Shown piece by piece: positions 1 through 8,064 of a stretch of 64,000 nucleotides of DNA. This DNA comes from Erythrobacter sp. SG61-1L (GTDB lineage: Bacteria; Pseudomonadota; Alphaproteobacteria; Sphingomonadales; Sphingomonadaceae): the NCBI RefSeq assembly GCF_001305965.1, contig NZ_JXQC01000003.1:1917642-1981641 (forward strand). Direction: 5' to 3'. The first letter of the stretch is position 1. Each line of letters begins with the position of its first letter. Both the position numbers and the translations under genes were made by a program. The notes under the pieces were generated by a model, which worked only from the letters and a program-made list of their open reading frames with translations, was not told the DNA's origin and did not search any database.

Positions 1-69
1 GGCCATGCCGTTGCCGATCACGACCAGCCTCTCGCGTCCTCCCCTGTCGAAATTCTGCGGTGCGTTCAC
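1..69 (-). CDS. nirB: Nitrite reductase large subunit, N-terminus only (runs off window)
   Basis: Only the first 23 codons are in the window. Read on the minus strand from a GTG at 67-69 they end in RLVVIGNGMA, the FAD-binding N-terminus typical of the large subunit of assimilatory NAD(P)H nitrite reductase, which reduces nitrite to ammonium in the cytoplasm. A GGAGG ribosome site lies at 79-83, nine bases before the GTG, which supports this start. The gene follows an ANTAR-type leader and terminator and lies next to a nitrate transport locus, which agrees with NirB. The identification rests on a short segment and on context; another pyridine-nucleotide-disulphide reductase-like flavoprotein cannot be excluded from sequence alone. 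Confidence 0.75.
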   Translation of the reverse strand, partial: MNAPQNFDRGGRERLVVIGNGMA

Positions 70-110
70 TCTTCCGGTCCTCCAGCCCGCCCGGGGCCAA
101 AAGCGCACGC

Positions 111-153
111 AAAAAAGCCGCCAGGTCGCGCCCCGAAGGACAAGACTGGCGGC
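111..153 (-). terminator. Intrinsic terminator (attenuator) in the nirB leader
   Basis: Minus-strand stem GCCGCCAG / CTGGCGGC (arms at 146-153 and 117-124) followed by six T residues (111-116). It lies between the promoter region and the nirB start, so it acts as an attenuator rather than an end-of-operon terminator. Confidence 0.85.
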
Positions 154-212
154 ACCGTTGCCACGCTATGTTGAGTTTGAAACGATTGCGCTGGTTCGCC
201 CTTCCTTGGGCG
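111..212 (-). promoter_or_regulatory. ANTAR-responsive two-hexaloop leader before nirB
   Basis: On the minus strand the leader holds hairpin P1 (197-212, stem CGCCC/GGGCG, loop AAGGAA) and hairpin P2 (149-164, stem GTGGC/GCCGC, loop AACGGT). Both loops are six bases with A at position 1 and G at position 4, the known consensus of RNAs bound by ANTAR-domain antiterminators. The 3' half of P2 overlaps the 5' arm of the terminator at 111-153, so forming P2 should block the terminator. NasT, encoded at 7351-7926, is the obvious ligand. A nearly identical P2 region occurs before nrtA. Confidence 0.85.
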
Positions 213-302
213 GCGCGATTCCGTTTCAAACAATGTCTAACTCACAAAAACGGCGCCCGGCAAGAATTTTTTGCAGTGCAGCATCCCGCCGGGCGCAAGC
301 AG

Positions 303-1520
303 TCACATCGAATAGGTGGCCTGCAGCCACATCCTGTCCGTATCGGCACCGAAGCCGTCCGCATTATAGCTGGCATATTTTGCCATCAGGCCCACCTTGC
401 CCAGCTTGAAGCCCAGCGACGCATCCCATTCGCTGCCGTAATTCGCCCCGCCGAAATCGCTCTCGAAACTGTGCCAGGTCACGGCGGCATTGAGGCCGGG
501 CAGCGCCTTTACCTTCGCAAATTTGTAGCTCGCGCCAATGGAGTAATCCCGCAGCCCCGCGGCCGGGGTGGTCAGGAACAGATCCGCCCAGCCATTGAAG
601 GCGTGGAGCGTCGCCAAAGGCGTCTGGAAAGCTGCCACACCCCCATCACTGCCCAGTTCCTCGTAACCGGCCTTGAGCGTGAAGCCCTTCAGTCCCAGCC
701 CGGCTTCGACATTGTAATATTCGGCCGTGTAGGGCGTGGGATTGCCGCCAAGGTCGGACTGAGTGGCAAAGGTGCCCGCAATATCCAGGCTGACGCCGCC
801 GCTCAGCTTGAACCCGGCAGCCGCGCGCAAGCCATAGGTCTGGCTGCTGAAGGCCAGCCGCGTGTCGTAATCGATCAGATAGGCAAAGGCACCCAGCTTC
901 ACCGGCTTGATGTCCGCCGCGGCATTGAGCAGCACCAGATCGCCGTCGAAATGCTCGTTCGGGCTGTCCGTGCCGAAGATCGTACGTTGCGAAATGGCAT
1001 AGGCCGCATCCAGCTTCACTGGCCCCAGAGTGGCCTGCGCCCGCACGGCATCGAAAGTCTGCTCGTTCTGGCGCCAGCCGACATTGCCCACGAAGCGTGC
1101 GTTATCCTGCACGATGCGCTGCCGGCCCACCGTAATGCCGAACCCCTTGCCCGCGTAAGCGACCTGCAGGCGGTTGAGTTCGATATTCTCCGGGTCTGCC
1201 ACAGTGGGATATGGTTCCGCGCCGTTGCCTGGCAGCGTGTCGTTGTAATTATCCGCAATGGCGCCCGTTCCTTCACCTTCCGCCAGAAGGGAAAAGCCTG
1301 CCGCCTTGAGTTCCGCGCCGAGCCGCAGGCGGATTGTCACTGCATCCGCATCATTTGCGACCCCATCCTGTGCGACATGTTCGTAACGCAGATTGGCATC
1401 GAGGATCGGATCGAGCGTGACGCCGTCGCCCAGCGCGATCGGATCGCCTGGTGCCGCCCAGGCGGGCGTGGCAATTGCTGCGGTGGAAATTGCGGCGAGC
1501 AAAAGGAACTTGAAGCGCAT
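303..1520 (-). CDS. Alginate-export-family outer-membrane porin
   Basis: A 405-residue outer-membrane beta-barrel protein with a signal peptide of about 22 residues ending in TPAWA. The body shows alternating hydrophobic and polar strands, a region typical of alginate-export (AlgE-like) porins with GxxVGRQRI near residue 125, and a C-terminal aromatic/methionine end (WLQATYSM) usual for barrel proteins. The start has a GGGAGG ribosome site six bases upstream. It lies 148 bases after nrtCD on the same strand and before nirB, so it probably lets nitrate or nitrite cross the outer membrane. The gap before it contains its own hairpin pair resembling an ANTAR target. The substrate is inferred from position only. 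Confidence 0.8.
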   Translation of the reverse strand: MRFKFLLLAAISTAAIATPAWAAPGDPIALGDGVTLDPILDANLRYEHVAQDGVANDADAVTIRLRLGAELKAAGFSLLAEGEGTGAIADNYNDTLPGNGAEPYPTVADPENIELNRLQVAYAGKGFGITVGRQRIVQDNARFVGNVGWRQNEQTFDAVRAQATLGPVKLDAAYAISQRTIFGTDSPNEHFDGDLVLLNAAADIKPVKLGAFAYLIDYDTRLAFSSQTYGLRAAAGFKLSGGVSLDIAGTFATQSDLGGNPTPYTAEYYNVEAGLGLKGFTLKAGYEELGSDGGVAAFQTPLATLHAFNGWADLFLTTPAAGLRDYSIGASYKFAKVKALPGLNAAVTWHSFESDFGGANYGSEWDASLGFKLGKVGLMAKYASYNADGFGADTDRMWLQATYSM

Positions 1521-1558
1521 CTATACCTCCCTGTGCGGCCCGTAAGGCCTGCTTGAGA

Positions 1559-1608
1559 GGCGAGCGCCGTTGCCCGCCGGTGTTCGGGCGGCCCACCCAT
1601 GGCCGCCC
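1559..1608 (-). promoter_or_regulatory. Possible third ANTAR-target hairpin pair before the porin
   Basis: On the minus strand a hairpin at 1586-1608 (stem GGGCGGCC/GGCCGCCC, seven-base loop ATGGGTG) is followed seven bases later by a hairpin at 1559-1578 with a seven-pair stem GGCGGGC/GCTCGCC (one G-U) and hexaloop AACGGC. The second loop has the same A1/G4 pattern and AACG start as the P2 loops before nirB and nrtA. No T-run terminator follows, so if functional it would have to work differently, or it may be a degenerate copy. Confidence 0.45.
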
Positions 1609-1668
1609 CGATTTCCCTACGCCGGGAAGCAAGCGCCCTTGCCGCCTCCCCTCTCTCCCGATGGCGCG

Positions 1669-3354
1669 TCAGGCCGCCTTTGCGGCAGGCCCGTGATCAT
1701 ATTCGGACAGGAAATGAAGCACTTCCTGCCGGTATTGATAGAACTTCGGATCTTCCAGCAGCGCCTTGCGGTCGCGCGGGCGCGGCAGATCGACCTTCAG
1801 CACCTTGCCGATGGTGGCATTGGGGCCATTGGTCATCATCACTACGCGGTCGGCCAGCAGGATCGCCTCGTCCACATCGTGGGTCACCATGATCGCGGTC
1901 ACCTTGGTGCGGTTCCACACTTCCACCAGCACGTCCTGCAAATCCCACCGGGTCAGGCTGTCGAGCATGCCGAAAGGCTCGTCGAGCAGCAGCAGGCGCG
2001 GGCTGAGGGCAAAGGCACGTGCAATGCCCACGCGCTGGCGCATGCCATTGGACATTTCGGCGGCGAGTTTCTCCTTCGCATCGCCCAGCCCCACGCGGTC
2101 GAGATAGTAATCGACGATGTCCCGCCGCTCACCCTTGGACGCGTGGGGATAGACCCGTTCCACCCCCAGCGCGACATTCTGCCGCGCGGTGAGCCAGGGC
2201 ATCAGGCTGGGCGCCTGAAACACCACAGCCTTGTCCGGCCCGGCAATGTCGATCTCGCGATTGTCGAGCACGATGCCCCCGCCGCTGATCGCATTGAGGC
2301 CCGCCGCCATGGTCAGCACGGTGGACTTGCCGCAGCCCGAATGGCCGATCAGCGAAACGAACTCGCCCTTGTCCATCAGCAGGTCGAAATCCTCCACCAC
2401 GGTCAGCGGGCCAGTGGGCGTGGGATAGACCTTCCGTAGCTTGAAGAATTCGAGATAGCGGTTCTCCACCGCGCTCTGCGCCGCCTCGCGATAGGCTTGT
2501 GGCGGCGGAGCAAGGTCCAGCGGAGTGACGTTGGGCAGCGGGACGCTGCTATCCCCACCGCTTGCCGGACCGGAATTCAACACTCCGAGATAATCGACGA
2601 TCTGCTTGCGCAAGTGCTGGAAGGCGGCATCCTCGTTCATCGCCTCCCGGTCGCGCGGGCGCGGGATGCTGACGGTAAAGGTCTGGCCGATCCGCGCCGC
2701 AGGTGCGGGGGTGAGCACCGCGACGCGGTCGGCCAGTAGCAGGGCCTCGTCGACATCGTTGGTCACGAGGATGATGGTGCGCTTTTCTTCCTTGCGGATG
2801 CGTTCGATCTCATCCTGCAATTTAGCGCGTGTGAGCGCGTCCAGAGCGGAGAGCGGCTCGTCCAGCAGGAGGATTTCCGGCTCCATCGCCAGCGCTCGCG
2901 CCACGGCCACGCGCTGGCGCATCCCGCCGGAAAGCTGGGCTGGCTTGCGCTGCACGGCGTGGGCGAGGCCGACCAGTTCGACCTTCTGCTTCACCAGAGC
3001 GGCGCGCTCGGCTTTGCTTCTATCTTTATGGACCGCGTCCACCGCCAGCGCGACATTGGCCTCCACAGTCAGCCAAGGGAACAGGGAATAGGACTGGAAC
3101 ACAAGGCCCCTGTCCTTATCCGGCCCCTTAATCGGCTTCCCGCGCAGCAGGATTTCGCCCGCATCCGGCTCTACCAGCCCGGCAATGGCGGAGATCAGCG
3201 TGGTCTTGCCTGCCCCGGAAAAGCCCAGGATCGCGACGAATTCCCCTTCGGCGACATCGAGATCGACACCCGCCAGAACTTCGGTGACTGCGCCGGACTT
3301 GCCGGTGTAGCTCTTGGCAAGGCCCCGGAGGGACAGGATCGGCTGGTCGGTCAT
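1669..3354 (-). CDS. Nitrate ABC transporter, two fused ATP-binding domains (NrtC/NrtD-like)
   Basis: A 561-residue protein made of two complete ABC ATPase domains. Domain 1 has Walker A GFSGAGKTT (about 44-52) and signature LSGGMRQRV (about 147); domain 2 begins near residue 310 with Walker A GHSGCGKST (about 337-345), signature MSNGMRQRVG, Walker B LLLLDEP and switch THD. It energises uptake of nitrate or nitrite through NrtB. The usual arrangement is a single ATPase, or NrtC (ATPase plus NrtA-like domain) with a separate NrtD, so two ATPases in one chain is less common. The start at 3354 has a GGGAGGG ribosome site and sits 14 bases after nrtB. Confidence 0.88.
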   Translation of the reverse strand: MTDQPILSLRGLAKSYTGKSGAVTEVLAGVDLDVAEGEFVAILGFSGAGKTTLISAIAGLVEPDAGEILLRGKPIKGPDKDRGLVFQSYSLFPWLTVEANVALAVDAVHKDRSKAERAALVKQKVELVGLAHAVQRKPAQLSGGMRQRVAVARALAMEPEILLLDEPLSALDALTRAKLQDEIERIRKEEKRTIILVTNDVDEALLLADRVAVLTPAPAARIGQTFTVSIPRPRDREAMNEDAAFQHLRKQIVDYLGVLNSGPASGGDSSVPLPNVTPLDLAPPPQAYREAAQSAVENRYLEFFKLRKVYPTPTGPLTVVEDFDLLMDKGEFVSLIGHSGCGKSTVLTMAAGLNAISGGGIVLDNREIDIAGPDKAVVFQAPSLMPWLTARQNVALGVERVYPHASKGERRDIVDYYLDRVGLGDAKEKLAAEMSNGMRQRVGIARAFALSPRLLLLDEPFGMLDSLTRWDLQDVLVEVWNRTKVTAIMVTHDVDEAILLADRVVMMTNGPNATIGKVLKVDLPRPRDRKALLEDPKFYQYRQEVLHFLSEYDHGPAAKAA

Positions 3355-3368
3355 GCTTACCCTCCCTG

Positions 3369-4436
3369 TCAGGCTGCGTGGCTGCGATTGGCGAGCGACT
3401 GGAGACCCATCATCGCCCGGTCGAGCGCGAAGCCGATGAAGCCGATTACGATCACCGCAAACATGATCCGGGCAAGGCTCTGCGAACTGCCGTTCTGGAA
3501 CTCGTCCCATACGAACTTGCCGAGGCCGGGGTTCTGCGCGAGCATTTCCGCCGCGATCAGCACCATCCAGCCCACACCCAGCGAAAGGCGCATGCCGGTG
3601 AAGATATAGGGCAGCGCGCTGGGCAAAACGAGGCGGGTCAGCTTGGCGAACCAGCCCAGCCGCAGCACGCGCCCCACATTCAGCAAATCCTTGTCGATGC
3701 TGGCCGTGCCGATGGCAGTGTTGATCAACGTCGGCCAGAGCGAGCACAACATCACCACCAATGCCGAGATCACGAAGGCCTTGGGCAGCGCCGGATCGGG
3801 GCTGGTGATCATGGCCGAAATCACCATGGTGACGATCGGCAGCCAGGCCAGCGGGCTGACCGGCTTCATGATCTGCACCAGCGGATTGATCGCCGCATTG
3901 ACTCGCTTCGACAGGCCGCAGACGAGGCCGATGGGCACCGCCGCCAATGTCGCAAGGACAAAGCCCAGCGCCACCGTCTCAAGCGAGGTCAGCACCTGAT
4001 CGGGGAAGGTCGGCGGCCCGGCGTAATCGAAATCCTGCACTGCGCCCGGATTGCCCGCCGCTACGGCTGCTGCATTGGCCGCATCCTGCCGGGCGTAGAA
4101 ATCAGCCTCGGCAGTGCGCGCCGCGCTCCATTCCTCATAGAGGGCAACGCCCTGCCCGGCCACTTCCACCGGCCCCGGCAATGATCCGAGCGAAGTCTGG
4201 ACCTGCGGCGCCAGCCCGGCCCACAGGCCAAGGAACGCAGCAATACCGATCAGCGGCCAGATCAGATCCCGTGACCAGCTTCCCAGCTTGCCCAGAACCG
4301 GCCCGGCACGGCTGGCTGCTTCGTGCCTTGTGGCAGGCGGCGTTGGCGCAGTTGCGGCTGAGGCCACTGGCTGCGTGGCGGGGCTTGTCGGTTCCATCGG
4401 TTCAGCCTCATCCGGTTCGGCATAAAGGGTAGCCAT
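3369..4436 (-). CDS. nrtB: Nitrate ABC transporter permease
   Basis: A 355-residue inner-membrane permease of the taurine/nitrate (BPD type) family. The first 60 or so residues are a proline/alanine-rich cytoplasmic tail, followed by about six membrane segments. The coupling (EAA-type) loop reads EMLAQNPGLGKFVWDEF. I chose the ATG at 4434-4436 because a GGAG site lies six bases upstream; a longer reading frame starts inside the nrtA end. It follows nrtA in the same operon and works with the fused ATPase downstream. Confidence 0.88.
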   Translation of the reverse strand: MATLYAEPDEAEPMEPTSPATQPVASAATAPTPPATRHEAASRAGPVLGKLGSWSRDLIWPLIGIAAFLGLWAGLAPQVQTSLGSLPGPVEVAGQGVALYEEWSAARTAEADFYARQDAANAAAVAAGNPGAVQDFDYAGPPTFPDQVLTSLETVALGFVLATLAAVPIGLVCGLSKRVNAAINPLVQIMKPVSPLAWLPIVTMVISAMITSPDPALPKAFVISALVVMLCSLWPTLINTAIGTASIDKDLLNVGRVLRLGWFAKLTRLVLPSALPYIFTGMRLSLGVGWMVLIAAEMLAQNPGLGKFVWDEFQNGSSQSLARIMFAVIVIGFIGFALDRAMMGLQSLANRSHAA

Positions 4437-4476
4437 ATCGTACTCCTTCAATCCTGTGTCGCCAGCGTGCCCAGTG

Positions 4477-5904
4477 TCAGCGGACACCGGCGGCGGTCAC
4501 CTTCTGGCCCTGCTTCAGGCCGATGCTGAACTTGGCGAGGTAAGCATTGGGCTGGCGGCCATCGTAAGTGATGCCATCGATGAAGCCGCTCTGCGGATCG
4601 CGGAACCCATCCGTCTTCGGCACGCTGCCCGCCGGAATAGTGCCCTTTTCAACCAGCGAGTTGGCCGCCGCGAGATAGAGGTCCGGGCGATAGACGGCCT
4701 TGGCAGTGTCGAAATACCACTGATCGGCCCTGTCCTGATCGATCTGGCCCCAGCGGCGCATCTGGGTGAGATACCAGATGGCATCGGAATAGAACGGGTA
4801 GCCCGCGAACTTGTCGAAGAAGATATTGAAGCCCGGCGCCGGGCGAGTATCGCCTGGTTCGAAAGTGAACTGGCCGGTCATGCTGGCCGCAATCACCTTG
4901 GCATCGGCGCCGACATAATTGGGCTGGGACAGGATCTTGACCGCTTCTGCCCGGTTCGCCCCACCATCGGCATCCAGCCATTGCTGGGCCTTGATGATCG
5001 CGCGCAGCAGGGCGGCGGTAGTGGCGGGATATTTATCCGCGAAATCCTTGCGCAGACCGAAGACCTTTTCGGGATTGTCGTGCCAGATCTGATCGTCCGT
5101 GATCACCGGCACGCCGATCTTCTTCTGCACGGCAGCCTGGTTCCACGGCTCACCCACGCAATAGCCTTCGATGGTCCCGGCCTCCAGCGTGGCGGGCATC
5201 TGCGGCGGGGGCGTGACGGAAAGCTTCACATCCGCTCCCACCGTGCCGCCAACATCGCCCGGCGTGTAGAAACCGGGATTGAGCCCGCCTGCCGCCAGCC
5301 AATAGCGCAATTCGTAATTGTGAGTGCTGACCGGAAAGACCATGCCCATGGTGAAGGGCTTGCCCTGCTTCTTGAAGCCATCAACCACCGGCTTGAGCGC
5401 AGCCGCGGAAATCGGATGGGCCACCTTGCCGTCCGGCCACTTGGGCAGGCCGGGCTTGATCTGGTTCCACACCTTGTTGGACAGGGTGATGGCATTGCCG
5501 TTGAGATCAAGGCTGAGCGGAGCGATCAGATCAGCTTTGGTGCCATAGCCGATGGTTGCGGCAATCGGCTGGCCCGCCAGCATATGGGCGCCGTCCAGTT
5601 GCCCGCCAATCACGCCGTCCAGCAAAACCTTCCAGTTGGCCTGCGGCTCCAGCGAGACGTTCAGCCCCTCTTCGGTGAAGAAGCCCTTTTCCTTGGCAAT
5701 GGCCAGCGGGGCCATATCGGTCAGCTTGATGAAGCCCAGTTTCAGGCTGGGCTTTTCAACCGCGCCGTTCGCCGCAGGTGCGGCACCCACATCTGCGCCG
5801 CTCTTGCTGCCGCCACTGGACCCGCACCCGGCCAGTGCCGCGCTGGCCAGCAGGGCCACGATCACGCTGCGGCGATTGAACTTGCTTCCTTCGAACCCGG
5901 CCAT
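4477..5904 (-). CDS. nrtA: Nitrate-binding lipoprotein of the ABC transporter
   Basis: A 475-residue periplasmic solute-binding protein anchored as a lipoprotein (signal ending LASAALAGC). It belongs to the NrtA/CmpA family: KLGFIKLTDMAPLAIAKEKG near residue 55, STHNYELRYWLAAGG near 195, GYCVGEPWN near 250, the last two shared with the cytoplasmic sensor NasS at 6123-7331. It captures nitrate or nitrite for NrtB. The ATG at 5902-5904 is preferred; a GTG at 5911-5913 is possible. The start is 31 bases after the T-run of an attenuator, so synthesis should depend on NasT antitermination. Confidence 0.9.
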   Translation of the reverse strand: MAGFEGSKFNRRSVIVALLASAALAGCGSSGGSKSGADVGAAPAANGAVEKPSLKLGFIKLTDMAPLAIAKEKGFFTEEGLNVSLEPQANWKVLLDGVIGGQLDGAHMLAGQPIAATIGYGTKADLIAPLSLDLNGNAITLSNKVWNQIKPGLPKWPDGKVAHPISAAALKPVVDGFKKQGKPFTMGMVFPVSTHNYELRYWLAAGGLNPGFYTPGDVGGTVGADVKLSVTPPPQMPATLEAGTIEGYCVGEPWNQAAVQKKIGVPVITDDQIWHDNPEKVFGLRKDFADKYPATTAALLRAIIKAQQWLDADGGANRAEAVKILSQPNYVGADAKVIAASMTGQFTFEPGDTRPAPGFNIFFDKFAGYPFYSDAIWYLTQMRRWGQIDQDRADQWYFDTAKAVYRPDLYLAAANSLVEKGTIPAGSVPKTDGFRDPQSGFIDGITYDGRQPNAYLAKFSIGLKQGQKVTAAGVR

Positions 5905-5934
5905 TCGCACCACCCGTCGCTATGCGAACAACGC

Positions 5935-5982
5935 AAAAAAGCCGCCACGATTCAGCTCCGGAACGGGAGCGGATCGGGCGGC
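5935..5982 (-). terminator. Intrinsic terminator (attenuator) in the nrtA leader
   Basis: Minus-strand stem GCCGCC / GGCGGC (arms 5977-5982 and 5941-5946) with six T residues (5935-5940), 31 bases before the nrtA start codon. Confidence 0.85.
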
Positions 5983-6042
5983 GACGTTGCCACGCAATGT
6001 TGAATTTCGTCCGGCCTTGAGTGGACCATCCCCCATCGGATG
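5935..6042 (-). promoter_or_regulatory. ANTAR-responsive two-hexaloop leader before nrtA
   Basis: Minus strand: P1 at 6027-6042 (stem CATCC/GGATG, six-base loop GATGGG, with G at position 4 but G rather than A at position 1) and P2 at 5978-5993 (stem GTGGC/GCCGC, loop AACGTC with A1 and G4). P2 overlaps the 5' arm of the terminator at 5935-5982. The stretch before P2 (TTCAACATTGCGTGGCAACG) matches the nirB leader at nearly every base, so the two leaders share one control device, most likely NasT. Confidence 0.85.
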
Positions 6043-6122
6043 ACCGTCCGGACAAGCGAATGACTAACCGATTCGCCCGAGCGGCGTAAAGCGATTTTTG
6101 CGATGCAGCATGAAATTGCCGA

Positions 6123-7331
6123 TCAGGGCAGCCGGGCCAGGTAGCCGGGGATGTCGTCGGGATCGAAGATGCCGCCATCGAAAAAACTGTTCTGTGTCAG
6201 CACCATGGCGCCCTGCTGAGCGGTCACGGAAGTGGGGCCGCGCAGGCTGCCTTCTACCTTGGAACTGGCCCCCGGAAGAACGTCGCCCGTGCCCATCAGT
6301 GCACTGCGATAGACGTCCGGACGGAACACCCGCGCCGCCGCTTCGGCATCCTTCGGCGAATAATCGAGTCCATCCCAGCGGACCATTTGCGAATAGAGCC
6401 AGCCCGCCTGGCTGACCCAGGGGAAGTTCGCCGCCTCGCGATACTGGAACATGAAATCGGAATAATGGACGGGCGCCCCGCCCTTCTTCAGCACCAGCCG
6501 ATCCGAGATGGAACGCATGATCAGCCCGGCATCGCCGTCCAGATATTCGGGCCGGGCCAGAATTGCCGCATTGGCTTCCAGATTTTCCGGCTCCACGAAG
6601 TGCTGGCCCGCCTTGCGCATGGCGCGGATCAGCGCCTCGATGGCCGGACGCCGATCTTCCAGCACCGGCTGCCGAAGGGCCAGCACCTTTTCCACGCCGC
6701 GCCGCCAGATCTGGGCAGTGGCCAGCACAATCGTGCCCACGCCGCGTTCCACGCAGACGCTGTTCCATGGCTCGCCCACACAGGCGCCGTGCACTTCTCC
6801 GCTGGCCAGTGCATCGGCCATGAAGGGCGGCGGGATGGTGACGATCTCCACATCCCGGTCTGGCCGGATTCCGCAGGCGGCAAGCCAGTAACGCAGCATG
6901 TAACTGTGGCTGGAATAACGGTGGACCACGCCGAAGCGCAGCTTCTCCCCCTCTTCCGCGAACTGGCGCACTTCCTGCGCCAGCAAGGCGCCCATAACGC
7001 GCGGATCGCCGAGGGCGCTGCCCGGGGAAAGCCGCGTGGCCAGCTCGTTGGACAGGGTCACGGCATTGCCGTTGAGGCCCAGCACAAAGGGGGCAGAAAG
7101 CGGCTGAGGCGGGCGATTACGGCCCAGAGTGGTGGCAATCGCCAGCGGTGCCAGCATATGGGCGGCATCGCTGTGGCCATAGAGCAGCCGGTCCAGCACA
7201 GTGGCCCAAGACACATCGCGCACGAAGTCGAGCGCCAGCCCTTCCTCTTCGGCAAAGCCATGCTCACGCGCCAGGATCGGCAGGCACGCATCGACGAGCG
7301 GCAGGAAGCCGATGGTCAGCTTTTCGCTCAT
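6123..7331 (-). CDS. nasS: Cytoplasmic nitrate/nitrite sensor, NrtA-like
   Basis: A 402-residue protein homologous to NrtA but without a signal peptide, beginning MSEKLTIGFLPLVDACLP. It keeps the family motifs SSHSYMLRYWLAACG and GACVGEPWN. In the known NasS-NasT system the sensor holds NasT inactive when nitrate or nitrite is absent and releases it when the anion binds. It lies 19 bases after nasT on the same strand, so both are co-transcribed, with nasT first. The nrtA leader begins downstream of it. Confidence 0.87.
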   Translation of the reverse strand: MSEKLTIGFLPLVDACLPILAREHGFAEEEGLALDFVRDVSWATVLDRLLYGHSDAAHMLAPLAIATTLGRNRPPQPLSAPFVLGLNGNAVTLSNELATRLSPGSALGDPRVMGALLAQEVRQFAEEGEKLRFGVVHRYSSHSYMLRYWLAACGIRPDRDVEIVTIPPPFMADALASGEVHGACVGEPWNSVCVERGVGTIVLATAQIWRRGVEKVLALRQPVLEDRRPAIEALIRAMRKAGQHFVEPENLEANAAILARPEYLDGDAGLIMRSISDRLVLKKGGAPVHYSDFMFQYREAANFPWVSQAGWLYSQMVRWDGLDYSPKDAEAAARVFRPDVYRSALMGTGDVLPGASSKVEGSLRGPTSVTAQQGAMVLTQNSFFDGGIFDPDDIPGYLARLP

Positions 7332-7350
7332 TGCTCGTCCTCCATCCCGG

Positions 7351-7926
7351 TCATTTCCCCATCAGCTCATGCGCGGTGACCACCGCTTCGGCGATATCCA
7401 CGATGCGGCGGCTCGATTGCATCGCCTTACGGCGCAGTTCGGCATAGGCCTCCGGCTCGCTGATGCCCTTGCCGTCCATCAGGATGCGCTTGGCCCGGTC
7501 GACCGTCTCGCGTTCGGCCAGCTTGCCCTTGGCCTCGGCAAGGTCTGCCTGCAGCCGGGCAAAGGCGGCAAAGCGCTTGACCGCCAGATCGACCACGGAC
7601 CGGATACGGTTGGCATGCAGCCCATCCACGACATAGGCGGAAACGCCCGCATCGATGGAGGCGCCGATAGCCTGGTCGTCCGCCTCGTCCACGAACATCG
7701 CGATAGGCCGGGCCAGCGCACGGCTGACTGCGAAATATTCCTCCAGCACGTCGCGCGAAGGGTTGCCGAGGTCGATCAGCACGATGTCGGGCGCGATTTC
7801 CTCGATCCGGGCAAGAAGGCCCTTGCGCTCGCCAAGCACGTAGATTTCGCAGCCGTCGAGCTGGGACAGCCCTTCCTCGATGACCGAGGCGCGCGCAGTG
7901 CGCTCGTCGACGATGGCAATCCTCAT
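7351..7926 (-). CDS. nasT: ANTAR-domain antiterminator of nitrate assimilation
   Basis: A 191-residue RNA-binding regulator. Residues 1-125 form a receiver-like domain (MRIAIVDERTARASV at the start, LIDLGNP near residue 53) and about 130-190 form the ANTAR domain, with the hallmark VDRAKRILMDGKGISEPEAY. ANTAR proteins stabilise paired hexaloop hairpins and so prevent termination; two such leaders lie in this locus before nrtA and nirB. The ATG at 7924-7926 starts the receiver domain exactly. It is divergent from the SLC13 permease gene, 138 bases away. Confidence 0.9.
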   Translation of the reverse strand: MRIAIVDERTARASVIEEGLSQLDGCEIYVLGERKGLLARIEEIAPDIVLIDLGNPSRDVLEEYFAVSRALARPIAMFVDEADDQAIGASIDAGVSAYVVDGLHANRIRSVVDLAVKRFAAFARLQADLAEAKGKLAERETVDRAKRILMDGKGISEPEAYAELRRKAMQSSRRIVDIAEAVVTAHELMGK

Positions 7927-8064
7927 TGCCCCCGATATTGCAGCGCACAATTGCGCTGGCAAGACGGGTCGCCGAAAAAGGCATTCCCCCACCCCGCCAA
8001 CACTTGCCCATGACGCGATGCGATTTCGCCGCTAGACAGGCGGCATATTTCATCGGGGAACAGC

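Noticed and set aside
60..1556. A 498-codon plus-strand open frame opposite the porin gene
   Set aside because: It is antisense to a gene with a clear signal peptide and porin sequence. Its translation has no recognisable domain and is rich in Arg, Gln and His, as expected from the reverse frame of GC-rich coding DNA. The same holds for long antisense frames at 4456-6003, 16443-17984, 27196-28230, 42992-44743, 46308-48065 and 50904-53189.
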